Positions 44,319 through 53,007 of a stretch of DNA of 64,000 bases are shown one piece after another. Source of the stretch: an uncultured Prevotellaceae bacterium (GTDB lineage: Bacteria; Bacteroidota; Bacteroidia; Bacteroidales; Bacteroidaceae). The notes under the pieces are model-generated. The model worked only from the letters and a program-made list of their open reading frames with translations. It ran no database searches and had not been told where the DNA came from. Every line of letters begins with the position of its first letter. Positions within the stretch are counted from its first letter, which is position 1. A program made the position numbers and the translations under genes. The DNA is taken from the NCBI GenBank assembly GCA_900318775.1, contig ONLY01000004.1:62001-126000 (forward strand), in the 5' to 3' direction.

Positions 44319-44336
44319 TTTTGTAGCACAAGGCCA

Positions 44337-47201
44337 TCATCTTCTTCCGCTTTTCCTATACTCCCCAGGGAGCACCCCAAAAGCAGCCTTGAAGCACTTG
44401 GTGAAATATGATGGTGTGGCAAAACCTGTGCGACTTGCCACCTCTGCAACAGGAAGATCGTCCGCACGAAGCATCTCCGCCGCCACGGTCAGACGCACCA
44501 TACGGATAAACTCCGTAGGTGTCTGCTGAGTAGTACGCTGCATTTTCCGATACAGACTCATTCGGCTCATGAAGAGGTCGCTGGCAAACTGTTCTGCGGT
44601 GTAGTTGGGGTTGTCTATATTCCGTTCCACACGCTCTTTCGCCATCCTCAGAAACTTCACATCCCCCTTCGACAACACACGCTCCACACGCTCCACTTTC
44701 TGTGCTTCAGCAGACACATCCTCTACGCGTGCCCCACTCTGCCCTGCTGCCATTACGGCATCCTTCACCTGACTTTCACGCTGTCCACGCATTTCCTGTG
44801 CCAGAGTCACCAACTTTTCGATTTCCATCCGCTGCATCCTGCTTCGGAAATAGTAATAGAGTATGCAGACCACCACACCAGTTCCTGCTAACAGATAGAA
44901 CAGCTGCATCCACCAAGTCTCCCACCAAGCCGGTTCTTTCACAATAGTGAGGCTCGCCACATCATCCCCCCAGTTTCCATAGATGTCAGTCGCCTTCACG
45001 TCTAGCACATAATAACCTTTTTCCAAGGCTGCAAAGTAAGCAGTGTTCTGCCCCTGCGGCAAGTATGTCCACGGAGCAGCATTATCTCCCCGACGATACA
45101 AACGGTAAGCATAACTGATACGATCAGCATTCAAGTGGTCAAGGGTACTGAAATTCACCGCCACACTCACTTCATCTGGAGCGATAGACCATTCATGCTC
45201 CCCAAGTCCCAAAAGGTGCTTCTCCCCATCCACAACCACCGAGGAGAATAAAGGAGGCCTGACACGAGAGTGGCGGTCAAGCTGCATGGTTGAAGAAAAC
45301 AGGCACAATCCTCCGGCCCCACCCACACATACGCGACCTTTGAGACGTCTTAGGCAAAGATAATAATCCAAACCGATGCCAACATCATCAGCCCCATACA
45401 TACGGAAGGTCTCCCATTGCGGACTATACTCCTTCACGCATCTGCTGGTCATTACCCACAGGTGCCCCACACTATCTACCAACATATCCATCACAGTCCC
45501 TCCGTTCGCAAAACTTGCGTCAGCATCCTTGCTTATAGAACCAGAAACTGCATCATAGTGAAATACATCCCCCAATCTCGTGCCCAGCCACACCTCGCCC
45601 TTAGAGGACACAGCCAACGACGTGTAATCACTTGCCTTGCTTTCCACCACCTTCCTGATCTGTCCACGCGCGGCATCCAGCACATTCAAGTCAGACTGAG
45701 ACACAATGAAATAAAGACGCTGACTCGCATCTGCCCATTTCATTGCAGTGACACCGCCAAGAGAAGAGGCTCGCTTCCGAAGCTTTTTGGCCACCAAATC
45801 ATAAGAGAAGATGGCATCGGACGTCGCTATCCACAAATGCCCATGCCCGTCATCCTGCAGGAATCTCACCTCCTGCCCCACATCAGCCACATCCTGAAAG
45901 TTTACTTTTCCAGCCTCTAGCCACAGCAACTTCACCACCGTTCCTTCACAACTCCAAACCCCTCCTCCATTCCGCCGCTCCATGATGCGAGAGCCGGCTG
46001 CCTGTTGCGTCTCCAATACAATACGGCACTCGTCCGTCGCAGGATTCCATACCAAAAGTCCGTAACGCAAATGCCACAACCAGACCCAACCACTTGCATC
46101 CTCCACCACATTCTCAGCAACCATCTCCATGCCAGTATGTGCCTGCACAGAAGGAAACATACAATGAGTTACCCCCTCATCTTGACGGCAAAGAATGAAT
46201 GTGCGAGGCGAATAACTTGCCACCCACACATTCTTCTGTTCGTCCAAGTAACTGGCCGCAAAAACTTTCTTCCCCGACGGAATGAGATGTTCAGTGGAAT
46301 GAGGCAAGAGAGTGCCATCTTCCTGTATGTCGTACGCATAAAAGCCATCCATGGCCGAGCACCACAAAGTCTTGCCATCGGACGTCATAGAGATAATCTT
46401 TCCTTTACTCTCATTCAACGTTCGACCCTCAAAAGTGCATGGCTGGTATTCCACCCGATGAGCATTATCGCTGTCACCCAGCACATACTTCACGACTCCC
46501 ATTCCCCATGTACTCACCCAGAAACATCCATGCGCCACGTCTTCATAAAATCCGCCATGAGGTTCACATGGGCAGTCCCAATGGCACGGCACAAACGAGT
46601 CTGTAGCCTTATCGTAACGGCGTATTCCCCCACGGCACTCATAGAGCCAATAGCGTCCACGGCTGTCCTCGCTTATGCTATTCACAAACTTCTTTCCATC
46701 ACCTGCATTAGGGGCCTTATACACTTTAATAACTATCCCCTCAGCTGTCATGTGCACGATATGCCGTGCAACCATCACCCACAATGAGCCGTCACGGGTC
46801 ACATTAAGATGATTAATCGGACCAGACGGGAAAGCCTTGTCCCTAATCTGCCTCAAAGCATAATCGTTCTTATCTAAATAATATAACCCTGCTTTTGTAG
46901 CGACCCATAATTTGTGGTCTTTCCCCACCGCCAAATCTACAATATGGTTAGAGAGCCAATAATCAGGATGAGCATCATCACTTCGAAACACATCAATCTG
47001 ATAGCCGTTGTCGCGGCACAAGCCACCCTCTGTTGCATACCACATATACCCCTCTTCATCTTTCACGATGTGATGCAGGTTTGCCGACGGCAAAAAACGC
47101 TGTGTTGGCAGGTTTTTAACCACAATATTCTGGGCATATAACCCATGGTACAATAGAACAAACGTAACAACAAACAGACAGGCCTGATAAAGAAAACGCA
47201 T
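44337..47201 (-). CDS. Large membrane-spanning propeller/Y_Y_Y/AraC regulator without a kinase
   Basis: A 954-residue protein. A signal peptide (to about 23) is followed by some 14 two-component-type propeller repeats (for example KDEEGYMWYATEGGL and VGKDHKLWVATKAGL), a Y_Y_Y domain (about 680-755, ISYAYRLYRRGDNAAPW, LDVKATDIYGNWGDD) and one membrane helix (MQLFYLLAGTGVVVCILYYY). A short coiled linker leads to an AraC-type helix-turn-helix (about 855-950, FASDLFMSRMSLYRKMQ, VASRTGFATPSYFTKCF). The histidine kinase and receiver domains of hybrid two-component systems are missing. Divergent from the 1008-residue protein gene, it is the natural regulator candidate for it. Confidence 0.88.
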   Translation of the reverse strand: MRFLYQACLFVVTFVLLYHGLYAQNIVVKNLPTQRFLPSANLHHIVKDEEGYMWYATEGGLCRDNGYQIDVFRSDDAHPDYWLSNHIVDLAVGKDHKLWVATKAGLYYLDKNDYALRQIRDKAFPSGPINHLNVTRDGSLWVMVARHIVHMTAEGIVIKVYKAPNAGDGKKFVNSISEDSRGRYWLYECRGGIRRYDKATDSFVPCHWDCPCEPHGGFYEDVAHGCFWVSTWGMGVVKYVLGDSDNAHRVEYQPCTFEGRTLNESKGKIISMTSDGKTLWCSAMDGFYAYDIQEDGTLLPHSTEHLIPSGKKVFAASYLDEQKNVWVASYSPRTFILCRQDEGVTHCMFPSVQAHTGMEMVAENVVEDASGWVWLWHLRYGLLVWNPATDECRIVLETQQAAGSRIMERRNGGGVWSCEGTVVKLLWLEAGKVNFQDVADVGQEVRFLQDDGHGHLWIATSDAIFSYDLVAKKLRKRASSLGGVTAMKWADASQRLYFIVSQSDLNVLDAARGQIRKVVESKASDYTSLAVSSKGEVWLGTRLGDVFHYDAVSGSISKDADASFANGGTVMDMLVDSVGHLWVMTSRCVKEYSPQWETFRMYGADDVGIGLDYYLCLRRLKGRVCVGGAGGLCLFSSTMQLDRHSRVRPPLFSSVVVDGEKHLLGLGEHEWSIAPDEVSVAVNFSTLDHLNADRISYAYRLYRRGDNAAPWTYLPQGQNTAYFAALEKGYYVLDVKATDIYGNWGDDVASLTIVKEPAWWETWWMQLFYLLAGTGVVVCILYYYFRSRMQRMEIEKLVTLAQEMRGQRESQVKDAVMAAGQSGARVEDVSAEAQKVERVERVLSKGDVKFLRMAKERVERNIDNPNYTAEQFASDLFMSRMSLYRKMQRTTQQTPTEFIRMVRLTVAAEMLRADDLPVAEVASRTGFATPSYFTKCFKAAFGVLPGEYRKSGRR

Positions 47202-47294
47202 ACCGCAAACTAGGTATAAATATATTGATTATGAAAAGTTTATGCCACAAAAATAAGGCTTTTCAAGCACTTCTGCAAACGAACCACAAAGAAA

Positions 47295-47325
47295 TTTGTT
47301 ACATATGTTCTATTTTTTGTTACAT
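47295..47325 (+). promoter_or_regulatory. Candidate operator, two TTTGTTACAT boxes 21 bp apart
   Basis: Identical TTTGTTACAT boxes at 47295-47304 and 47316-47325 are direct repeats two helical turns apart, in the divergent region between the regulator and the 1008-residue protein gene. They lie 31-61 bases upstream of the -7 box at 47356, a typical place for AraC-type activation. Confidence 0.65.
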
Positions 47326-47355
47326 GCAGACAATGGAAGTCTCGTTTGTACACCT

Positions 47356-47363
47356 TAATTTTG
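47356..47363 (+). promoter_or_regulatory. Promoter -7 box for the 1008-residue secreted protein gene
   Basis: TAATTTTG followed by CA, about 112 bases before the ATG at 47476. There is no -33 TTTG at the right distance, which fits an activator-dependent promoter. Confidence 0.55.
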
Positions 47364-47475
47364 CATTGATTTATTAGAATGTTTCACCAGCTTCTAACTA
47401 TTATTACACCAGCCTATAAAGATTTCATATACACTAACACATTAATTATATATTACTAACTAAAATTTACCGACA

Positions 47476-50400
47476 ATGAAGAAACTATTACTTTTATCTT
47501 CACTCTTGGCATCTACTCTCGCCACACAGGCACAAGTGACGCCCAAGGTACAACCAGAAACGCTGGTCAGTGGCAAAGAGTACCTGCTCGTGAACAGAGC
47601 TCAAAATGCCAACCAGTACACAAGCCGCACGTCATGGGACGGTGCGTTGTATTTCTTAGGAGAAAGCGATTCTAAGTATGCCGACCACTTGCTTACCGCC
47701 ATCGACAACGGCGACGGCACATGGTCGTTCCGTCAGCAGAATGGCACAAAAACTGTAGAAACGGGCGAGTTCGACATCGAACAGAACCCCATCACCGAGG
47801 AAGTACCTGTGTACAACTACCTCGTGATTCCCGCTGGAACAGACAATGTGAATCTGAAAGAAACCGATCCTGTATTCTGGACCGTGACTGCTAGCGAGAC
47901 TTTCGACAACTTCTACCAACTGAAGGCTGGCGAAGGCAACAACCCCAACTGTATGGGCAAGTTCCTGCACCTCAACGCAGGCGGTCAGTACTTTATCATT
48001 TCGGAGGCAATCAACGGTGGCCAATGGTTCCCTGATTTCTACGGAGGCGCGGAAGACACAGGCGAATTCGATGTGAACGAAGACCCCATCTACAACTTCA
48101 AGGATCCGACCTCACTGAACTGGGGTTTTGTCTCTGCCGACAACATTCCTGCTTACTATACCAGCCTTGCCTATGTAGCCGCTTTCGATAAGATTGCACA
48201 GCGCTGCGATGACGAAGAATTTGGCGAAGGCTATCAAGCAACTTACAATGCTGCCAAGGCTATCTACGACGGGGCCAATACTCTGGAGGAGCTGGAAGCA
48301 ACAAAGATTCTCGCCATGCTGCAAGCCAAGATTGACTTACAGGCAGAGATTGAAAAGGCTATCCTGCTTAATGAAGAGCCAGAGGACGCCGTGCTTCAAA
48401 CTGCCATTGACGCAGCAATCAGCACCTTCAACAACAAGACCGATGCCGATGAGGTAGCTGCCGCTGTGGAGACTCTTGCAGAGGCAGAGCTGAACTTCTC
48501 ATTGGGCAATGGCGACGTCACTGCATTGGGTACGAATATGTCATTCGAGGATTTGTCAGCTCAAGGCGGAAACGCGACTTCGGGTGTTGCCGCACCTCCT
48601 GCAGGCTGGAACATTCTCATCAATGGCACTCCTGTCACCTCTGAAGCCGAGGTAAGAGCAGCCGGCATGACAGCATGGCACGGCGTAAATGCTGATTGCA
48701 CAGGCGACGAGAAGGATGGCAACTATGGTTTTGGCATTTGGAACGGAAGCATTCCAAACTATGAACTCTCACAGACCATCAATAACATAGAAAACGGTAG
48801 CTACATTGTCCGTGCAGCCCTCATGGTAGGTGCTAACGGCAACGGAAGCCGTCGCACCACACAGCGCATCTTTGCCAACCTCAACTCTACTTACTTCGGT
48901 TACGATTATGACTATGACGAAGACGAGCTGGACAAGAGCGAGGTATATGATTTCGCAGGTCTCACAGAGCCACAGACAGACACAGAACTGCAGGGCCTTG
49001 AGGTGCGTGCCTTTGTCTATGACGGAACACTCACATTTGGTGTGCGCACTGACGGCAATTACAAAGCAGCACTCCGCACTTCCGGCAACGGAGCTGGCGG
49101 CGACGGTTGGTTCAAAGTGGACAACTTCACCATCCAGAAAGTGAGCTACGAGGCTGATGACGCGCTGAACATCCTGACTCACTATGCTGAAATTATTGAC
49201 GATTATGTTTCTGAAGCAGTGATGTCTGATGCCAAGCGCACCAAAGCAGAAGCGCTGCAGGAAGTTTACACAAACATTGACGAGACCAGCGCTCAGGAGG
49301 ATATCGTAAAGGCCATTCTCGACGCAAAGGACATGCTGGTGGAAATCAGCGCTTCCATAAAGGCTTACCAGCGTCTGCGCGATGCCATCGACAAGCACTA
49401 CGACTACCGCGACATGTATGACTACAAGAAGGGCTTCCAGGACTACTCGGATGCAATTAACGAGGCTGACGCAGCCTACGGCGATGCGCTGCTGGACAGC
49501 GATGAAGAAATCGACGCACTCATCGCTGCGCTGGATGATGCACTGCAGGCTTGCATCCAGTCCGATGACATTGAGGCTGGTGACGACTTGACAGACTACA
49601 TCCAAAACCCATCCTTCGAAGACCTCTCGGCTCAAAACAACACTCCATCTGGTGTCGTTGCCAATGCGCCTAAGGGCTGGAACCTCTATGTGGATGGCAA
49701 TCAGGTCAACTCTGTGGCTGAAGCCGGTGTAAGTGGCTGGTGTGCCATCAACAGTGGTGACAACCTCAACATCACCAACACACAGGGCGAAGAAGTAACC
49801 CATCAGTACACAGACGGCGAGTACCTCTGGGGATTGTGGAGCAACGCTGTGCCTGTGATTGAAATTTCACAGACCGTCAAGGGTCTTCCTGCTGGTACAT
49901 ACAAGCTCTCTGCTGACATTGTGGTACAGAACGACTGGGCTGGCGCAAACCTTGGTATGCAACGTCTCTTTGCCAACGACTACGTAACCATGTTCGGTGC
50001 AGAGGAAGACTACATCCAGAATACCGACGAAACGCTGTATGAGACATTCCCTGGCGACGTGCGCATTGCTGCCGAAATTGACCGACTCAGCGAATACGCT
50101 CCTGTAGCTCACCTCAACTATGCTGGCAACTATTCAGCAGAGAACTATGGCGCTTCAGGCGCTCCTTACACCACAACCGTGACATTCGGATTGGCAGAAA
50201 AAGGCGACGTGACATTCGGTTTCCGTTCCAGCCGCATCAGCCCTGTAACAGGCCAGCTTGTAGAACAAGCATCATTCGGTTGGTTCAAGCTTGACAACTT
50301 CCGTCTCGTGTTCGAATCAAACGAGGTGCCTGCCGGTGCAGACATCACTGGTGAAGAAACAGAGATTGATGAAGTGGAAGAGTCTGCACAAAGCGCTGTC

Positions 50401-50502
50401 GAATTCTACAACCTCAACGGTGTTCGCCTCACAGCCCCTCAGAAAGGCGTTAACCTCATCAAGATGGCTAACGGCAACGTCGTTAAGACTTACGTCCAGT
50501 AA
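47476..50502 (+). CDS. Large secreted protein with a duplicated carbohydrate-binding-like module
   Basis: A 1008-residue protein with a signal peptide (KKLLLLSSLLASTLATQA). It has an N-terminal beta region (about 25-225), helical FIVAR-like segments (about 250-345 and 570-695), and two copies of a roughly 200-residue beta module. The copies begin NMSFEDLSAQGG (about 355) and NPSFEDLSAQNN (about 710) and run through PPAGWNILINGTPV or APKGWNLYVDG to WFKVDNF or WFKLDNF. The C-terminal tail is FYNLNGVRLTAPQKGVNLIK. No catalytic motif is visible. It is probably an outer-surface glycan-binding protein or an unclassified enzyme, likely controlled by the divergent regulator. Confidence 0.75.
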   Translation: MKKLLLLSSLLASTLATQAQVTPKVQPETLVSGKEYLLVNRAQNANQYTSRTSWDGALYFLGESDSKYADHLLTAIDNGDGTWSFRQQNGTKTVETGEFDIEQNPITEEVPVYNYLVIPAGTDNVNLKETDPVFWTVTASETFDNFYQLKAGEGNNPNCMGKFLHLNAGGQYFIISEAINGGQWFPDFYGGAEDTGEFDVNEDPIYNFKDPTSLNWGFVSADNIPAYYTSLAYVAAFDKIAQRCDDEEFGEGYQATYNAAKAIYDGANTLEELEATKILAMLQAKIDLQAEIEKAILLNEEPEDAVLQTAIDAAISTFNNKTDADEVAAAVETLAEAELNFSLGNGDVTALGTNMSFEDLSAQGGNATSGVAAPPAGWNILINGTPVTSEAEVRAAGMTAWHGVNADCTGDEKDGNYGFGIWNGSIPNYELSQTINNIENGSYIVRAALMVGANGNGSRRTTQRIFANLNSTYFGYDYDYDEDELDKSEVYDFAGLTEPQTDTELQGLEVRAFVYDGTLTFGVRTDGNYKAALRTSGNGAGGDGWFKVDNFTIQKVSYEADDALNILTHYAEIIDDYVSEAVMSDAKRTKAEALQEVYTNIDETSAQEDIVKAILDAKDMLVEISASIKAYQRLRDAIDKHYDYRDMYDYKKGFQDYSDAINEADAAYGDALLDSDEEIDALIAALDDALQACIQSDDIEAGDDLTDYIQNPSFEDLSAQNNTPSGVVANAPKGWNLYVDGNQVNSVAEAGVSGWCAINSGDNLNITNTQGEEVTHQYTDGEYLWGLWSNAVPVIEISQTVKGLPAGTYKLSADIVVQNDWAGANLGMQRLFANDYVTMFGAEEDYIQNTDETLYETFPGDVRIAAEIDRLSEYAPVAHLNYAGNYSAENYGASGAPYTTTVTFGLAEKGDVTFGFRSSRISPVTGQLVEQASFGWFKLDNFRLVFESNEVPAGADITGEETEIDEVEESAQSAVEFYNLNGVRLTAPQKGVNLIKMANGNVVKTYVQ

Positions 50503-50526
50503 CTCATACCCACATATATTAAAAAA

Positions 50527-50558
50527 GCGGAGGCACAACGTTGTGTCTCCGCTTTTTT
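50527..50558 (+). terminator. Terminator after the 1008-residue protein gene
   Basis: GCGGAGGCACAA and TTGTGTCTCCGC (12 bp with one G-U pair, two-base loop) are followed by TTTTTTATT. The next promoter box begins 6 bases later. Confidence 0.88.
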
Positions 50559-50563
50559 ATTCG

Positions 50564-50571
50564 TACCTTTG
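50564..50571 (+). promoter_or_regulatory. Promoter -7 box for the BASS transporter gene
   Basis: TACCTTTG followed by CA. The in-frame ATG at 50592 is possible, but the protein starts naturally at 50667, which gives a leader of about 92 bases. Confidence 0.68.
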
Positions 50572-50666
50572 CAGCCGGAGGTTAAAGACTCATGGCTCAA
50601 GGCAGAAGCATTCCGTCTATCAAACCTCAATTCATCTACAGACCAATCAATACTATTAACAATATC

Positions 50667-51665
50667 ATGTACCATACTCTTAAATCTATCAGCGACATAC
50701 TGAGCGGCAAAGCAAGCATTTTCATCATCCTCACTGCCGTAATCACATTCTTCTTCCCCAGCCTCTTCGTGTGGGTGAAGGGTAATACACAAACCATCAT
50801 CCTAGGCATCATCATGCTGACGATGGGGCTGACACTGACCCCTAACGACTTCCGTTTGCTAGCCAAACGTCCTGTGGACATTCTCATCGGAGCCGTAGCA
50901 CAGTTTACGATTATGCCATTGGTGGCATTCTCACTCTCATGGCTGTTCAGCCAAGTGCCCGCCTTTGCCCCTTACAGCACAGCAATGGCTATTGGCATCA
51001 TTCTTGTGGGCTGCTGCCCTGGTGGCGTGTCAAGCAACATTATGTCGTTTCTCTGCGGAGGCGATGTAGCCTACTCTGTGGGCATGACCTGCGCTTCCAC
51101 CCTACTAGCCCCGATGCTCACACCCCTGTTGGTGTTATGGCTAGCAGGCGAACGCGTTGAAGTCAATGCAATAGGCATGTTCCAACAAATTCTAATCGTC
51201 ACCATTATTCCCATCGCCATCGGTTTCTTCCTGAACGTATGGTTGGGACACAAAGATGTTTTTCAGAAAATTCAAGGCTGCATGCCTGGAGTGTCAGTAC
51301 TTAGTTTGGCATGCATCGTTGGAGGTGTCATCACCACAGTGCACGACCCACTCGTTGAAAACGGTCTCACTCTCTTCCTGCTCACTTTTGGTATGGTTTT
51401 CTGCCATAACACCATCGGCTACATCCTGGGCTATTCGGTGGGACGACTTTGCCAGTTCTCCACAGCCAAGAAACGAACGCTCTCCATTGAAGTGGGCATG
51501 CAAAACGCAGGTCTCGGCACGAACTTAGCAATGACGTTCTTCGTAGCAAGCAACCCTATGTCAGTTGTTCCATGTGCCATTTCCTGTGCTTGGCACAGCA
51601 TCAGCGGCACCATCTTGGCAAACATATTTGCGAGAAAAGACAAACGCTTAAAAGTCAAAGCATAA
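50667..51665 (+). CDS. BASS-family sodium-dependent transporter
   Basis: A 332-residue membrane protein with nine to ten hydrophobic helices. SNIMSFLCGGDVAYSVGM near 118-135 and EVGMQNAGLGTNLAM near 274-288 are the two discontinuous-helix motifs of bile acid:sodium symporters (BASS/SBF). Bacterial members carry bile acids, pantoate or other organic anions; the substrate here is not known. The start MYHTLKSISDILSGKA was chosen over the ATG at 50592 because the extra 25 residues are not like the family. Confidence 0.9.
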   Translation: MYHTLKSISDILSGKASIFIILTAVITFFFPSLFVWVKGNTQTIILGIIMLTMGLTLTPNDFRLLAKRPVDILIGAVAQFTIMPLVAFSLSWLFSQVPAFAPYSTAMAIGIILVGCCPGGVSSNIMSFLCGGDVAYSVGMTCASTLLAPMLTPLLVLWLAGERVEVNAIGMFQQILIVTIIPIAIGFFLNVWLGHKDVFQKIQGCMPGVSVLSLACIVGGVITTVHDPLVENGLTLFLLTFGMVFCHNTIGYILGYSVGRLCQFSTAKKRTLSIEVGMQNAGLGTNLAMTFFVASNPMSVVPCAISCAWHSISGTILANIFARKDKRLKVKA

Positions 51666-51716
51666 GGCAACCTCATGCATCGCAATACATACATCTAAAT
51701 CTCACACATAACTATC

Positions 51717-52946
51717 ATGGTACTTAATTACATTTGGATAGCATTCTTCTTACTGGCTGCTGTATGCGCCATTGTGCAGGGAGCTATGGGCAATACAGGT
51801 GTGTTTGCCGACATCATCGGTTCAACCTTTGACAATGCCAAAACTGCCTTTGAAATCTCACTTGGTCTAACCGGCGTGCTCTCACTATGGATGGGCATAA
51901 TGAAGATTGGCGAAAAAGGAGGAATGGTCAATATCCTTTCCAAAGCACTCAGCCCCGTGTTCACAAGACTCTTCCCCGACATCCCCAAGGGGCACCCCGC
52001 TACGGGACATATCTTCATGAACATTGCCGCCAACATGCTCGGACTTGACAACGCCGCCACCCCTCTTGGCCTGAAAGCCATGGAGAGCATGCAGGAACTG
52101 AACACCCAAAAAGACACAGCGACGAACCCGATGATTATGTTTCTGGTACTGAACACATCCGGACTGACAATCATCCCTGTAAGCATCATGGTGTATCGTG
52201 CCCAAATGGGCGCTGCACAACCCACAGACGTGTTTGTTCCTATCCTGCTTGCGACCTTTGCCGCCACACTAGCTGGCATCATCGTCACAAGCCTCTACCA
52301 GCGCATCAACTTGCTGCAGCCAGTGCTGCTCATCACATTGGGCGGTCTCTGCGCCCTCGTGGCTGGTGTCATCTGGGGGTTCTCCCAAATGGACAAAGAG
52401 ACAATGGACACGGTAAGCACCCTTTCCGCCAATATCATCCTCTTTAGCATCATCCTTGCATTCATCATTTCAGGCATGACCAAACGCATCAATGTGTATG
52501 AAGCATTCATCGAGGGAGCTAAAGACGGCTTCACCACAGCAGTCCGCGTCATTCCCTACCTCGTCGCCATCCTCGTTGCCATCGGTGTGTTCCGAGCCAG
52601 TGGCGGCATGGACCTTCTAATACAAGGCATCAATTGGGCCGTAGAATCCTGTGGAGGCAATACAGACTTCGTAGCATCCCTGCCCACCGCACTGATGAAA
52701 CCCCTGTCAGGCTCTGGAGCCCGCGGCATGATGGTTGACACAATGACCACCTACGGCGCCGACTCCTTTGCAGGACGCTTAGCCTGCATTTTCCAAGGAT
52801 CCACCGATACCACATTCTACATTCTGGCTGTATACTTTGGCTCTGTCGGCATCCGCCACACACGCCACGCTGTCACTTGCGGTCTCCTTGCCGATTTGGC
52901 AGGCATCCTCGCAGCTATTGCCATCGCATACTTCTTCTTCGGATAA
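51717..52946 (+). CDS. SpmA-SpmB fusion (nucleoside-recognition/gate domain protein)
   Basis: A 409-residue inner-membrane protein made of two homologous halves. The SpmA-like half (1-200) contains NIAANMLGLDNAATPLGLKA, and the SpmB-like half (about 230-409) contains PTALMKPLSGSGARGMM and CIFQGSTDTTFYILAVYFGS. Firmicutes have these as separate spore-maturation proteins A and B; a fused form is usual in Bacteroidetes, which do not sporulate, so the real job is probably transport. It lies 51 bases after the BASS gene and probably shares its transcript. A strong terminator follows. Confidence 0.92.
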   Translation: MVLNYIWIAFFLLAAVCAIVQGAMGNTGVFADIIGSTFDNAKTAFEISLGLTGVLSLWMGIMKIGEKGGMVNILSKALSPVFTRLFPDIPKGHPATGHIFMNIAANMLGLDNAATPLGLKAMESMQELNTQKDTATNPMIMFLVLNTSGLTIIPVSIMVYRAQMGAAQPTDVFVPILLATFAATLAGIIVTSLYQRINLLQPVLLITLGGLCALVAGVIWGFSQMDKETMDTVSTLSANIILFSIILAFIISGMTKRINVYEAFIEGAKDGFTTAVRVIPYLVAILVAIGVFRASGGMDLLIQGINWAVESCGGNTDFVASLPTALMKPLSGSGARGMMVDTMTTYGADSFAGRLACIFQGSTDTTFYILAVYFGSVGIRHTRHAVTCGLLADLAGILAAIAIAYFFFG

Positions 52947-52962
52947 GCAATTACAGGATGAG

Positions 52963-53007
52963 AAAAGGAGGGGCGCACCATCATTGATGTGCCCCTCCTT
53001 TTTTCCA
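52963..53007 (+). terminator. Terminator after the SpmA-SpmB gene
   Basis: AAAAGGAGGGGCGCA (52963-52977) pairs with TGTGCCCCTCCTTTT (52988-53002), one mismatch/wobble, with T's following. Confidence 0.87.

Noticed and set aside
48769-49803. 344-codon open frame antisense to the 1008-residue protein gene
   Set aside because: Val/Cys-rich shadow frame with no start context; the sense protein has a signal peptide and internal duplication.
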